Shown: positions 33,002-43,620 of the stretch, in pieces
Position numbering within the stretch: the stretch's first letter is position 1
Layout: each line of letters opens with the position of its first letter
Origin: Toxorhynchites rutilus septentrionalis
Lineage: Eukaryota > Arthropoda > Insecta > Diptera > Culicidae
Length of the DNA stretch: 64,000 bases
Direction of reading: 5' to 3'
Assembly: GCF_029784135.1 (NCBI RefSeq)
Contig: NC_073744.1
Coordinates: 74,627,935 to 74,691,934 of the forward strand
The notes under the pieces: model-generated
What the model saw: only the letters and a program-made list of their open reading frames with translations
The model's database searches: none
What the model was told of the DNA's origin: nothing
Position numbers and translations under genes: made by a program

Positions 33002-33330
33002 CGCTTCACTGTCATTCGTTGTGAATACGTCAGATACAGAGTATATACCTCATTCACAACAGTAATAGCTCGGGAGTACAAAGTTGATCGAAATTTATAA
33101 ACTAAATCGGTTAGTGAATACGATTTTTTCTATTTAGTTGTAAGTAATATTATTCTAAAAATTGAACACAACTAACTAAAAGACAGCTTACAGAACTCAA
33201 CATTTATACTAAGAAATCGGTTACAAGTAGACGAATAAGTAAGGAAAGGAACATAAATTGTAAGTGAACTATGAATACGAATACGAATTAAAATTAAAAT
33301 AAAAATATTTCAGCTAAAAGCTTACTCAAA
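33002..33330 (+). repeat. Probable 3' non-coding/LTR remnant of the BEL/Pao element
   Basis: The sequence after the polyprotein stop is AT-rich, with TTGTAAGTRA repeated, and finishes in AAAATATTTCAGCTAAAAGC, which looks like the polyadenylation/end region of a BEL LTR. No matching 5' LTR lies in the window, so the assignment is by position only. Confidence 0.35.
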
Positions 33331-35014
33331 AAAAACGATTTTGCCTTGAGGAATCCGAACCGTCTCTGTAACAATACATTAAACACATTTAACGGCAAAC
33401 GGTGTGTACTTTTGCCCCACAAGCTCTTTTCCAACTATTCCGATTTCTATAGAAAATTATTGAAGTTTTTCACAAATACGAGTACGCATTATGAATGGTT
33501 TCGGACTTTCTAGTTATTTCAAATAGCTTAGTCGTTATCCAGAAAATTGAATAAAATAGATCAAAACAACGCAAAACCTTTCTTACGTTAAAACTTTCCG
33601 CTAATGGTATGAAATGTATATTGTTTATACGTGTGGGCTGCTGGTGCAATTATGTATTACACGAATACAGTATTGGAAAAATTTTATGCCTGTATGTTTC
33701 AAAAAGTCAATTGCGCACTTTTGCCCCGTTTGTACAGATTTAGAAGTAAGAGACATCATATTCCAATTTATCACACCTCTGACGAAGATTGTTCTTGCGT
33801 TCAGGGTTGCCAACTATAATTTTAAAAAATCCGGATGAAATCAGGATATCTCATATTATGTTATCCAGAATTTTCTTGTCGGTTTTTGGAAAAAAACATA
33901 AACATAATTTTTATAGGTAGTCATACATTTATTCAATTACATATGCACAGTTTTCTCCACAATTTTCAGCCATCATTCACGTAGCATAAAAATTATTTTC
34001 TCTCAGAATTTTATTACACTGTCCATAGAATCGAAGTTCTTGCCTTTGTGATAAAATGCAATATTCGACTAGTTTAGCTAGTGGGATAGCCCCTTTAAGC
34101 CAAACTCCAAAATAATTTGCCGTACTATCAAAGAGACATAAAGTTTGGCGTTGTCCTGATGAAACACGGGGCCTATCATATTGAGCAACCCATGGCATTG
34201 AGTAATTCTTGCATTTTGACGCTCAATAGATGATAGATGATCCATTCTCATCACCCATCACGATTTTCTTCAAATTGGCATGTTAAAAGCCGAAAAGGTC
34301 ATATTGTGTCGATGTGAGATCGTGTCAAATGCTTTAGAACATCTTTAACATCAAATCTAGTATACCAATTGAAAGGGAAATTCGCTAAGATTTGTTTGAT
34401 ATGCTATACATCAATAATCCAGAAACGGTTTAAATAAATAAAAATTAGAATAGTTCCCATTTTCCCAAACATTTGCTCACCCCGTACAATCAATACAGGC
34501 AACTAATGCATTCGTTTCTGCCCATTTTCAAGTTATTTGGTATAAATGAGCCATCCGCGATTTGAAATCACTGTTTCAATCCGGCTAGCGAGCGGTACTA
34601 GTACTTATTATTAGTACTAGTTATACGCTTATCAATTATTGACCCGGAAACTCATTTCAATAGCTTAAAAATAACGTTGAAAAAAGGCTAATGAAATCAA
34701 AAATCTGTACATAAACTGGTGCCCATTCGGAAATCCGTTTCAAGAACGTCGTTTGATATTTGCTGAACACGGTTTACTGAGGAGCGTCGAACGCGAACGC
34801 TAATGAAGTGTCTTTGTCAAGGCAGGTTGGAGAAGGAGTTTGGATTCAGTTGTTCCCAAGGGGCTTTCTCTGGGCAAGAGACGAATGAACTGCAAACGTT
34901 GAATGTCTCCATAATTCAACAAGAAGAAGAAGAAATATATTTAGTTGTGATTGCGAAGTGACATGAGAATGGCCACGATAGCTCACCAAGCACAATGCTC
35001 TTCTCTCTCTATCT
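33331..35014. other. No gene seen; a repeat scrap near 34800-34945
   Basis: The block at 34800-34920, with GGGGCTTTCTCTGGGCAAGAG and GACGAATGAACTGCAAACGT, resembles 7086-7215 upstream of the H2A pseudogene and ends in AAGAAGAAGAAG. The remainder is AT-rich with no feature. Confidence 0.4.
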
Positions 35015-35520
35015 CTCATTAAGCCGTACAGAAACTACTTTGTTGTTTGGTGGGAAAGGGGTTAATGGTTGATAACGACTCACAATATTCTGTTCCTGCT
35101 CTTGAAGGCTTCCCTTTGTGGCTTTGACCCTGAAAATTATGCTCCCAACCAAAATCAAGGTTCATTATACGAAACGTTGTGTGTTTCTTTTTACGTTTTT
35201 GTATGTATGAGAATATTTCAATTACGACTCTAGGTGAATATGCCAAGCTAATTTCATGCATGTACCTACAATTTCAATGATGATTCAAACAAATTTGGAC
35301 AAACAACATCGCATAAAACTATCCTCTTTAACATGATATGTGCGAACGATCACTTTACCCCCACCAAGTGACACCTTTGCCTCCACACTAAAAATGCTTT
35401 TCTTCTGATGATGTTAAATGTACAACAATAAGCTATGCTTTGTGAAATGTGAGGATTAGCGGTATGTGAATACAAGAAATTGGCATATTCCTTAGGCTGA
35501 CCTTTTTGCCCTCATTTCCA
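35015..35520 (-). mobile_element. Truncated inverted copy of the DNA element at 49197-50149
   Basis: The reverse complement of about 35090-35280 aligns with 49530-49720 (shared ATTCACCTAGAGTC and CAGRGTCAAAGCCACAAA). The GGTGGGGGTAAAGTGATCG block near 35350-35370 matches the sub-terminal sequence at 49411-49440. The copy ends close to 35515 where GGGCAAAAAGGTCAGCCTAA reads on the minus strand. It is non-coding. Confidence 0.6.
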
Positions 35521-35599
35521 TCACTATACTGTCTTCAATGGATAATCGGATTTTCGAGTACTGACGAAAAGAAAAACGTAAAAGAAAAAATCACCAAGA

Positions 35600-36495
35600 C
35601 ACAACGAAAGATAATATTAGTTGCTTCAACATTCATAAACGGCTCTACTGGCTTCGGCATCTTCAATGAAAATTCCAGTGCCTCTTTCAAACTCAAAGAT
35701 CCTTGTCCCGTGTATGTCGCTGAACTGGGTGCGATATATTACGCATTAGGGATCATTGAAACATTGCCCATCGACTATTATTTTATTTTTTCAGACAGTC
35801 TCAGCTCAATAGAGACAATCAGCTCAATAAAAGTTGATGAACGCTCATCTTATTTCCTAACAAAAATAAGACAACTATTGAGTGTTTTGGTCGAAAAATT
35901 AGTCACGATTACCTTAGCATGGGTACCCTCTCATTGCTCGATTCCGGGGAATGAGAAAGCGGACTCGCTAGCTAAGGTGGGCGCTTTAGAAGGCACACTT
36001 TTTGAAAGGCAAATTGCTTATAATGAATTTTTCCACATTCCTCGTCAGTATACGCTCGTAAGTTGGCAGCGCATGTGGAGTGGTGATGAGTTCGGTCGTT
36101 GGTTACACACGATTATCCCTAAGGTCTCGACGAGTGCATGGTTCAAGGGATTGAATGTAGGTGGTGATTTCATTCGCGTGATATCTCGGCTTATGTCCAA
36201 TCACTACAACCTAAACGCGCATCTCTATCGCATTGGGCTCGCAGCAAACAATCTTTGTGATTGTGGCGATGGCTACCACGACATCGAGCATGTTGTCTGG
36301 TCGTGTATCCGTGTAGCACTGAGAGCACAAGGCAGACAATCGGATATCCCCGTCCGGGATATCTTAGGTAGCCGGGATCCTGATCTTCTGCTTTATCTAT
36401 ACCTGTTCCTCAGAAACGCGATGTCAACGTTTAATGATGTTTCCTTCGTTGTGTCCCCGTTTCATATCCCTCCTATCCGATCGATAAACTTTTAA
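35600..36495 (+). pseudogene. LOA/I-type LINE RNase H and C-terminal zinc-knuckle region
   Basis: The frame encodes an RNase H domain: NGSTGFGIFN, VAELGAIYYAL (Glu), FSDSLSSIETI (Asp), VPSHCSIPGNEKADSLAK (His and Asp). It then has a tail with CDCGDGYHDIEHVVWSC, a CCHC-like motif found at the end of LOA/I-superfamily ORF2 proteins. The first catalytic Asp, normally TDGS, is replaced by Asn (INGS), so the RNase H should be inactive even where the frame is open. Reverse transcriptase is absent: the copy is 5'-truncated near 35600. The open frame formally starts earlier, but that part belongs to a different repeat. Confidence 0.85.
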
Positions 36496-36957
36496 TTAGT
36501 CGCGGCAATACATACACACACTCTTTACAGATAAACGGGCCGCAGGTTGTGCAGTCCACTGATCATTCAACAAGAGCCAAAGGTTGTACCGCTTATGACA
36601 ACTCTACACGAGCTGATGATTGCGCCGGCTAGTGACCATTCTATCCTGGATTCCTCGAGTCGAGAGAGACGCACCACGCTAGGTATCGGGTACAGACCAG
36701 AGGGGCGTTGCTGATTAATGGTAAGCCCATCCCAATAGGAAGTATCCCGTGTCGGGCACACGTACAGAGCATCGAGGACTGCAACATACCAATTATGAGA
36801 ACACTTGTAATACTATCCTCGAGCCAACCGCGAGTAATCGGTTACATATTACTAACATAGTTGTAAGCAAACATTGTCGAAATATTGAACTCCCGGCCCC
36901 GTTAGGCTGACGCCATATGAGCCTTAATAAAAATATATATTTTGGATAAAAAAAATT
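36496..36957 (+). repeat. 3' UTR and tail of the LOA/I-type LINE
   Basis: The non-coding 3' region of the LINE ends with GCCATATGAGCCTTAATAAA, a short AT repeat and an A run (36950-36956). Ending the insertion here gives a normal 3' end for a non-LTR element. Confidence 0.6.
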
Positions 36958-37329
36958 CAATGACACCGAGAATGAACCGACTTTTTCGTCGATGAATTGA
37001 AAACCAAATAAACGTGTTGATGAATCTAAATCGTCACAGACACCGTGATAAAACAGGAAGTGGGTTATATCTATGGTATAACCGCAAGGGTGACGTAGGA
37101 CTATCGTTGATTTAGAGATCATTTGTTCGAAGTTGAATCTAAATCCATTCTGAATGAATGAATAAATGAATATTTGGGGGACTTCGAAAACGAGAGCGTT
37201 ACGTTGGAGGCACAAGGTTTTATGCATCCAATATAGGATACGAAAAACCTTGTTCTGAAGAATAATCTTCAGAAGCTAACCTGCTAACTGTACTTGATTG
37301 ACAAATCACAAACCCAAATGTATTATATG

Positions 37330-40326
37330 GATATTTTATGGATAGAAAACATTAAAATAAACTCTTTCGCTTGAATGTCAATTCCAAGGGGAACTGGCAG
37401 ATTATTTTCCACCAACGATTAGATATTTCCACATTTTCCTCGATACTGGAAGCCCACCAGTGGTTAATACTAACTCGATAACCACCTGTTAATAGTACTT
37501 GATTGAAAAATATTTGGTCACAGTGTTACACGGATAGAAAACATTCAAATAAACTCTTTTACATGAATGTATTTTTGAATTCCTAGAGGAACTGGCAGAT
37601 TATTTTCCAGCAATGATAAGATCTTTCCGGAACTTTCTCGATGGTGAATGGCATCCAAACGGAAAGAATTCTGCGCGTGTATGTGTCGATCCTTCGCCGT
37701 CCACCTCCTCCAGCACGTTAGGCAACGATGTTGTCTTGTCGATGTCCTCACGAAAAATGAATGTGTCTCACCACCAGAATATCGCTTAAGTATGCTTTTT
37801 GTGTGTGATTGAATCGAGAGAAGGTGTGGTTTACGATGGCAATTTGGAAGGCAAATTAGAGGGGAATGAACTCTCTGAGCTCGGAACTTTCGGCGACTGA
37901 GCAATAATCGATTGCGGGCGCATACAATATTGGATACGGAAATATCCTACTGATGGGGAAGAATAATCTTCTGAAGCTATCCTATTAATTGCGATTGATT
38001 GAAAAACCACAAAACCAAATGTATTTGGTCATAGTGTTACATGGATAGAAAACATTCAATTAAACTCTTTCACATGAATATATTTTGAAAATTCCCAAAG
38101 GAACTGGCAGATTATTTTCAGTAACGATTAGATATTTCCACATTTTCCTCGATACTGGAAGCCCACCAGTGGTTAATGCTAACTCGATAACCACCTGTTA
38201 ATAGCACTTGATTGAAATATATTTGGTCACAGTGTTACATGGATAGAAAACATTCAATTAAACTCTTTCACATGAATATATTTTGAAAATTCCCAAAGGA
38301 ACTGGCAGATTATTTTCCAGCAATGATTAGATCTTTCCGGAACTTTCTCGATGGTGAATGGCATCCAAACGGAAAGAATTCTGCGCGTGTATGTGTCGAT
38401 CCTTCGCCGTCCACCTCCTCCAGCACGTTAGGCAACGATGTTGTCTTGTCGATGTCCTCACGAAAAATGAATGTGTCTCACCACCAGAATATCGCTTAAG
38501 TATGCTTTTTGTGTGTGATTGAATCGAGAGAAGGTGTGGTTTACGATGGCAATTTGGAAGGCAAACTAGAGGGGAATGAACTCTCTGAGCTCGGAACTTT
38601 CGGCGACTGAGCAATAATCGATTGCGGGCGCATACAATATTGGATACGGAAATATCCTACTGATGGGGAAGAATAATCTTCTGAAGCTATCCTGTTAATT
38701 GCGATTGATTGAAAAATCACAAAACCAAATGTATTTGGTCACAGTGTTACATGGGTAGAAAACATTCAAATAAACTCTTTCACATGAATGTATTTTTAAA
38801 TTCCCAGAGGAACTGGCAGATTATTTTCAGTAACGATTAGATATTTCCACATTTTCCTCGATACTGGAAGCCCACCAGTGGTTAATACTAACTCGATAAC
38901 CACCTGTTAATAGTACTTGATTGAAACATATTTGGTCACAGTGTTACATGGATAGAAAACATTCAATTAAACTCTTTCACATGAATATATTTTGAAAATT
39001 CCCAAAGGAACTGGCAGATTATTTTCCAGCAATGATTAGATCTTTCCGGAACTTTCTCGATGCTGAATGGCATCCTAACGGAAAGAGTTCTGCGCGTGTA
39101 TGTGTCGATCCTTCGCCGTCCACCTCCTCCAGCACGTTAGGCAACGATGTTGTCTTGTCGATGTCCTCACGAAAAATGAATGTGTCTCACCACCAGAATA
39201 TCGCTTAAGTATGCTTTTTGTGTGTGATTGAATCGAGAGAAGGTGTGGTTTACGATGGCAATTTGGAAGGCAAACTAGAGGGGAATGAACTCTCTGAGCT
39301 CGGAACTTTCGGCGACTGAGCAATAATCGATTGCGGGCGCATACAATATTGGATACGGAAATATCCTACTGATGGGGAAGAATTATCTGCTAACTCGATA
39401 ACCACCTGTTAATAGCACTTGATTGAAATATATTTGGTCACAGTGTTACATGGATAGAAAACATTCAATTAAACTCTTTTACATGAATATATTTTGAAAA
39501 TTCCCAGAGGAACTGGCAGATTATTTTCAGTAACGATTAGATATTTCCACATTTTCCTCGATACTGGAAGCCCACCAGTGGTTAATGCCAACTCGATAAC
39601 CACCTGTTAATAGCACTTGATTGAAACATATTTGGTCACAGTGTAACATGGATAGAAAACATTCAATTAAACTCTTTCACATGAATATATTTTGAAAATT
39701 CCCAAAGGAACTGGCAGATTATTTTCCAGCAATGATTAGATCTTTCCGGAACTTTCTCGATGCTGAATGGCATCCTAACGGAAAGAGTTCTGCGCGTGTA
39801 TGTGTCGATCCTTCGCCGTCCACCTGCTCCAGCACGTTAGGCAACGATGTTGTCTTGTCGATGTCCTCACGAAAAATTAATGTGCCTCACCACCAGAATA
39901 TCGCTTAAGTATGCTTTTTGTGTGTGATTGAATCGAGAGAAGGTGTGGTTTACGATGGCAATTTGGAAGGCAAACTAGAGGGGAATGAACTCTCTGAGCT
40001 CGGAACTTTCGGCGACTGAGCAATAATCGATTGCGGGCGCATACAATATTGGATACGGAAATATCCTACTGATGGGGAAGAATAATCTTCTGAAGCTATC
40101 CTGTTAATTGCGATTGATTGAAAAACCACAAAACCAAATGTATTTGGTCACAGTGTTACATGGATAGAAAACATTCAATTAAACTCTTTCACATGAATAT
40201 ATTTTGAAAATTCCCAAAGGAACTGGCAGATTATTTTCAGTAACGATTAGATATTTCCACATTTTCCTCGATACTGGAAGCCCACCAGTGGTTAATGCCA
40301 ACTCGATAACCACCTGTTAATAGCCG
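37330..40326 (-). repeat. Four tandem units of about 710 bp
   Basis: The anchor ATGTGTCGAT recurs at 37681, 38391, 39100 and 39800, giving periods of 710, 709 and 700 bp. Units are nearly identical. Each contains two or more sub-modules with GGATAGAAAACATTCAA and AGGAACTGGCAGATTATTTTC. A 95-codon minus-strand frame (SRRKFRAQRVHSPLVCLPNC...) occurs in three units but is broken in the fourth. The single-unit relative is at 8575-9300. Confidence 0.85.
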
Positions 40327-40514
40327 CGCGTGTATGTGTGTGTAGCGATGTCTTCCCAGGGAACCGTTTGTGGCATCACTCTCCTCCTGATAGATTCCCT
40401 TCTGGCCTAGGGTGCACAAACAGGCTCTTGGTGACACCGTTCATCCGCGCTTTCATGATAAATAAAGAGCTTCACCGCAACAGCGACAACATGCTCCAAT
40501 CGCTGTTCAATTAG

Positions 40515-40550
40515 AACTGAGTGGATTTCCGAGCGCCGCTCGCTTATATA
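40515..40550 (-). promoter_or_regulatory. TATA box plus initiator inside the type I element, third copy
   Basis: TATATAAG (40550-40543, minus strand) and TCAGTT (40520-40515) have the same spacing as at 3661 and 9855, within conserved flanks. Confidence 0.6.
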
Positions 40551-40994
40551 CCGATTGGTGATTTCAATAGCCTGTTTTGAAAGCAATTTTAAGACTATTG
40601 AAACAAGTTTTTGGATCAAGAAGTAACAAGTATATAACGCGTAGACATTTTATCTTTCGAATGAAGTGTTTATCATACCATTTCGTTCAGTTGTTTCGGA
40701 GCTATTAACGCTCAAAATCTCGGTCTCCGGCGTAACGCTTTCGTTTTCGAAACTTTGATTTTACACCCCGGTATAGAAATGAAAGACGTAGTCCTACGTC
40801 AAAAAACGTGAGTTGATCGGTGGAGATATTTTTCATTTAAGAAAATTACTTTATGATTTCAACAGGGCTGTGGAGTCGGAAAAAAAATTCTTGACTCCGA
40901 CTCCAACTCCAACTACGTCTCCTGTTAGAAAAATGAAAAAAACTCGAGATCAGGTTTTTCTACCATATTAACCTTACAGTGAAGGAAATATATA

Positions 40995-42297
40995 CAGGGT
41001 TTTCCATTTCGGGCTTCCGAAAGTATACAGCCCTGCGCTGACAACCGTTTGACATAGCTGTCAACCAAAGCGTCATATCGTTAGTTGAATATCTGTCATT
41101 TTACAATATGGATCGTTTTAGCATCGCACAACGTATTAATTTTGCTAAATTATACTATAAAAATGATGAAAAACCGGCAAATGTTTTTCGAGCATTACGG
41201 ACGGATTTTGGTCGTCATGGACGGCCTACAGAGCACACAATCGCTAATGTAGTGCGTAAATTCGAACAAACCGGATCCGTAGTGGATATTGTGAAACCTG
41301 TGCATCATCGTAATGTGCGTTCGGCCGAAAATATTGCTGCTGTTGCTGCCAGTATGGAGGATGACCCGAATGTTTCGATTCCACGGCGTGCTCAGCAATT
41401 GGGCTTGTCAAACACATCATTGTGGCGAATTTTGCATTTGGACTTGCACCTACATCCATATAAAGTCCAACTGGTAGAAAAATTAGAGCGTGGTAACCAT
41501 GGTATGCGTCGGGCATACGTCGATTGAGTGAACGAACAACAGCAGCAAAATGCTGAATTTTCGCATCAAATTTTCTTCAGCGATGAGGCACATTTCGAGC
41601 TCGGTGGCTATGTGAACACCCAAAATTTCCGTATATGGGGCTCAGAAAATCCACACGTGATTATTTAGAGGCCATTGCATCCGCCAAAAGTCACTGTTTG
41701 GTGCGCATTATGGTCTGGTGGAGTCATCGGGCCGTATTTCTTCGAAATTGAGGACGGCGAGACGGTAACTGTGAATGGTGAGCGCTATGGCCGCATGTTA
41801 CCCTTTTTTTATTGCCACAAATTGAAGATATGGATACGGATGACATGTGGTTTCGGCAGGACGGCGCCACGTGCCACACAACACGACCGAACATGGCCAT
41901 ATTGCGAACGAAATTTGAGGGACGCATAATTCCGCGTTTTGGTGATGCCAATTGGCCGTCCAGATCATGCGATTTGAACCCGCTAGACTTTTTTTTGTGG
42001 GGTTATGCGAAAGACCGTGTCTATGCCAACTCTCCGCAAACTCTTGAACATTTGAAAGACAACATTCGTGAAGTTATGACCGAGATACCGCCCCATATGT
42101 GCCGAAAAGTCATCGAAAATTAAATGTTCCGGATCAAGGTGTGCGAGGAAGCCCTAGGTGAACATTTGAATGATGTTGTATTTCACACATAATGGCATAA
42201 ACCAAACTTCAATTTGAAATAAAAATTTCATCGAAATTCGAATTCTAAGTGTGTTTTATTTCAATTTACTTTCGGAATTTAAAATTGGAAAACCCTG
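40995..42297 (+). mobile_element. rosa-like DD41D mariner transposon
   Basis: A 1303-bp element flanked by TA (40993-40994 and 42298-42299). The inverted ends start CAGGGTTTTCCA and share an inner TTCCGAAAGTA at about the same depth. It contains one transposase pseudogene. Nearby, GACTCC-rich runs at 40900-40917 and 43819-43836 suggest that it sits within another, unrecognised element. Confidence 0.88.
41108..42192 (+). pseudogene. DD41D (rosa-like) mariner transposase, inactivated
   Basis: It starts MDRFSIAQRINFAKLYYKND with the paired helix-turn-helix region typical of mariner proteins (RRAQQLGLSNTSLWRIL). The catalytic residues are the Asp in FFSDEAHFEL, the Asp in FRQDGATCHT and a third Asp in DLNPLDFFLWGY. 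The last two are 41 residues apart, the DD41D signature of the rosa group. Breaks: TGA at 41525-41527, TAG at 41666-41668, a frameshift in the T-run around 41803-41811 and TAA at 42121-42123 before the natural end. It cannot make a functional enzyme. Confidence 0.87.
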
Positions 42298-42783
42298 TAC
42301 TAGAGGAGTTTCATGCCAACTCGACTGGCCGTTGGCAGCACCATCTCAGATAGCAGTGAAACGTTGTGGGTGTAAACACACGGGTCATTTAAGCAACTTT
42401 GCATACTTGAAATATTCTAAAAATAATCTATGGAAAAAAACAATTTCTTTTCTTTGTTGTTTACAAAAATTTATAACTTAAAAACTATGATACCTACGAA
42501 ATTCTTGTCAAAGGATGAAATGTAGGAAAAAATACCAAACATTTTTTAGAAAAAGATTTTGCTGGAAAAAAGGTTAATTTATTTTTCTCAAAAACATTTT
42601 TTTTAAATTCCAAAAAATATATGTAGGAATAGCACTTATTATTTCCAACAAGTCGTCCATACATCGGAAGATGGGCATTTTTACAGGGAAAAAGTTTTTC
42701 GAACAACAACTATTTCATGTTTTCTTTGAAAAAATACAACTAATTCTAATTTTGTTTAAAGTCAAGATAGCGATATAATGTAT

Positions 42784-43620
42784 TCGACAAAGTTTTAGAT
42801 CTTATTGAAATATAAACTTTTGTCGAAGACATCAACTTTCTATCTTTTATAGTTTTTGGAATATAAGTAATTTTTGTATGAAGACTCCTGAAGAAAATAA
42901 TGTTTTGCTCGTAACATTTTTGTGTGTAAATTCTCACGTTTGACATGTTCTTGACATGTTTCTAAATAGAGAAAAGTTAGCAGAGCATGTAAATTGCGAT
43001 AATTTATACATAGAAATGTTACGAATTAAACATTAATAGTATTTTTTTCAAAGAGAAAATTAAAAAGTTGTTGTTCGAAAAACTTTTTCCATGTAAATAT
43101 GCTCATCGTCCGATGTGTGGAAAACTTGTTGAAAATTATAAGAACTAAAATTTTAGTCAAAGAATGGAATGTAGGAAATTATTTTGGTTTTCATTAAAAA
43201 TTATCAAAGAATTTTTTGGAAAAAAAAATTTCATTGAAAAAAAAATATTTTGAAAATTTTTCTCGAAAACAATTGGTTTTAAAATTCTGAAAAAAATAGA
43301 TATAAATAGCCTTTATTACATTTACATGGAAAAAGTTTTTCGAACAACAACTTTTTCATGTTTCCTTTGAAAAAATGCTATTAATGTTCAATTCGTTACA
43401 TTTTTATGTATACAATATCGCAATTTACATGCTCTGCTAACTTGTCATGTCAAGAACATGTCAAACGTGAGAATTTACAGACAAAAATGTTACGAGCAAA
43501 ACATTATTTTTCTCAGGAGTCTTCATACAAAAATGACTTATATTCCAAAAACTATAAAAGATAGAAAGTTGATGTCGTCGACAAAAGTTTATATTTTAAC
43601 AAGATCTAAAACTTTGTCGA
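42784..43620. repeat. Foldback element: ~300-bp inverted arms
   Basis: The left arm 42784-43098 is the near-exact reverse complement of the right arm 43321-43620, separated by about 220 bp. Both arms carry TCGACAAAGTTTTAGATCTT at the outer edge and GAAAAACTTTTTCCATGTAAA at the inner edge. A further partial direct copy of the inner edge lies at 42689-42740. A transcript across it would form a long hairpin. No ORF is supported. Confidence 0.82.

Larger units (their letters stand above)
37060..40800 (-). mobile_element. Palindrome-family element, type I, tandemly expanded
   Basis: The plus-strand left edge carries the right-end signature and tail (37060-37106, with GACGTAGGACTATCG at 37092-37106). 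The right edge is the palindrome GACGTAGTCCTACGTC at 40785-40800. It has the same arrangement as 8308-10108 but about 1.9 kb longer because the internal unit is repeated (37330-40326). The TATA/initiator pair is at 40550-40543 and 40520-40515 on the minus strand. No transposase is encoded. Confidence 0.75.

Noticed and set aside
35506..35600. N-terminal extension of the LOA RNase H frame
   Set aside because: This part belongs to the end of the inverted DNA element at 35015-35520 and adjoining sequence; the frame is open by chance.
37545..39323. Repeated 82-119 codon minus-strand frames as a protein-coding family
   Set aside because: They are the same frame copied by the tandem 710-bp units; the fourth unit and the related copy at 53373 break it, and no start context or domain supports translation.
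37330..40326. CRISPR-like or satellite array
   Set aside because: Units of ~710 bp have no spacers and lie within a transposon-like element in an insect genome; this is a local tandem expansion.
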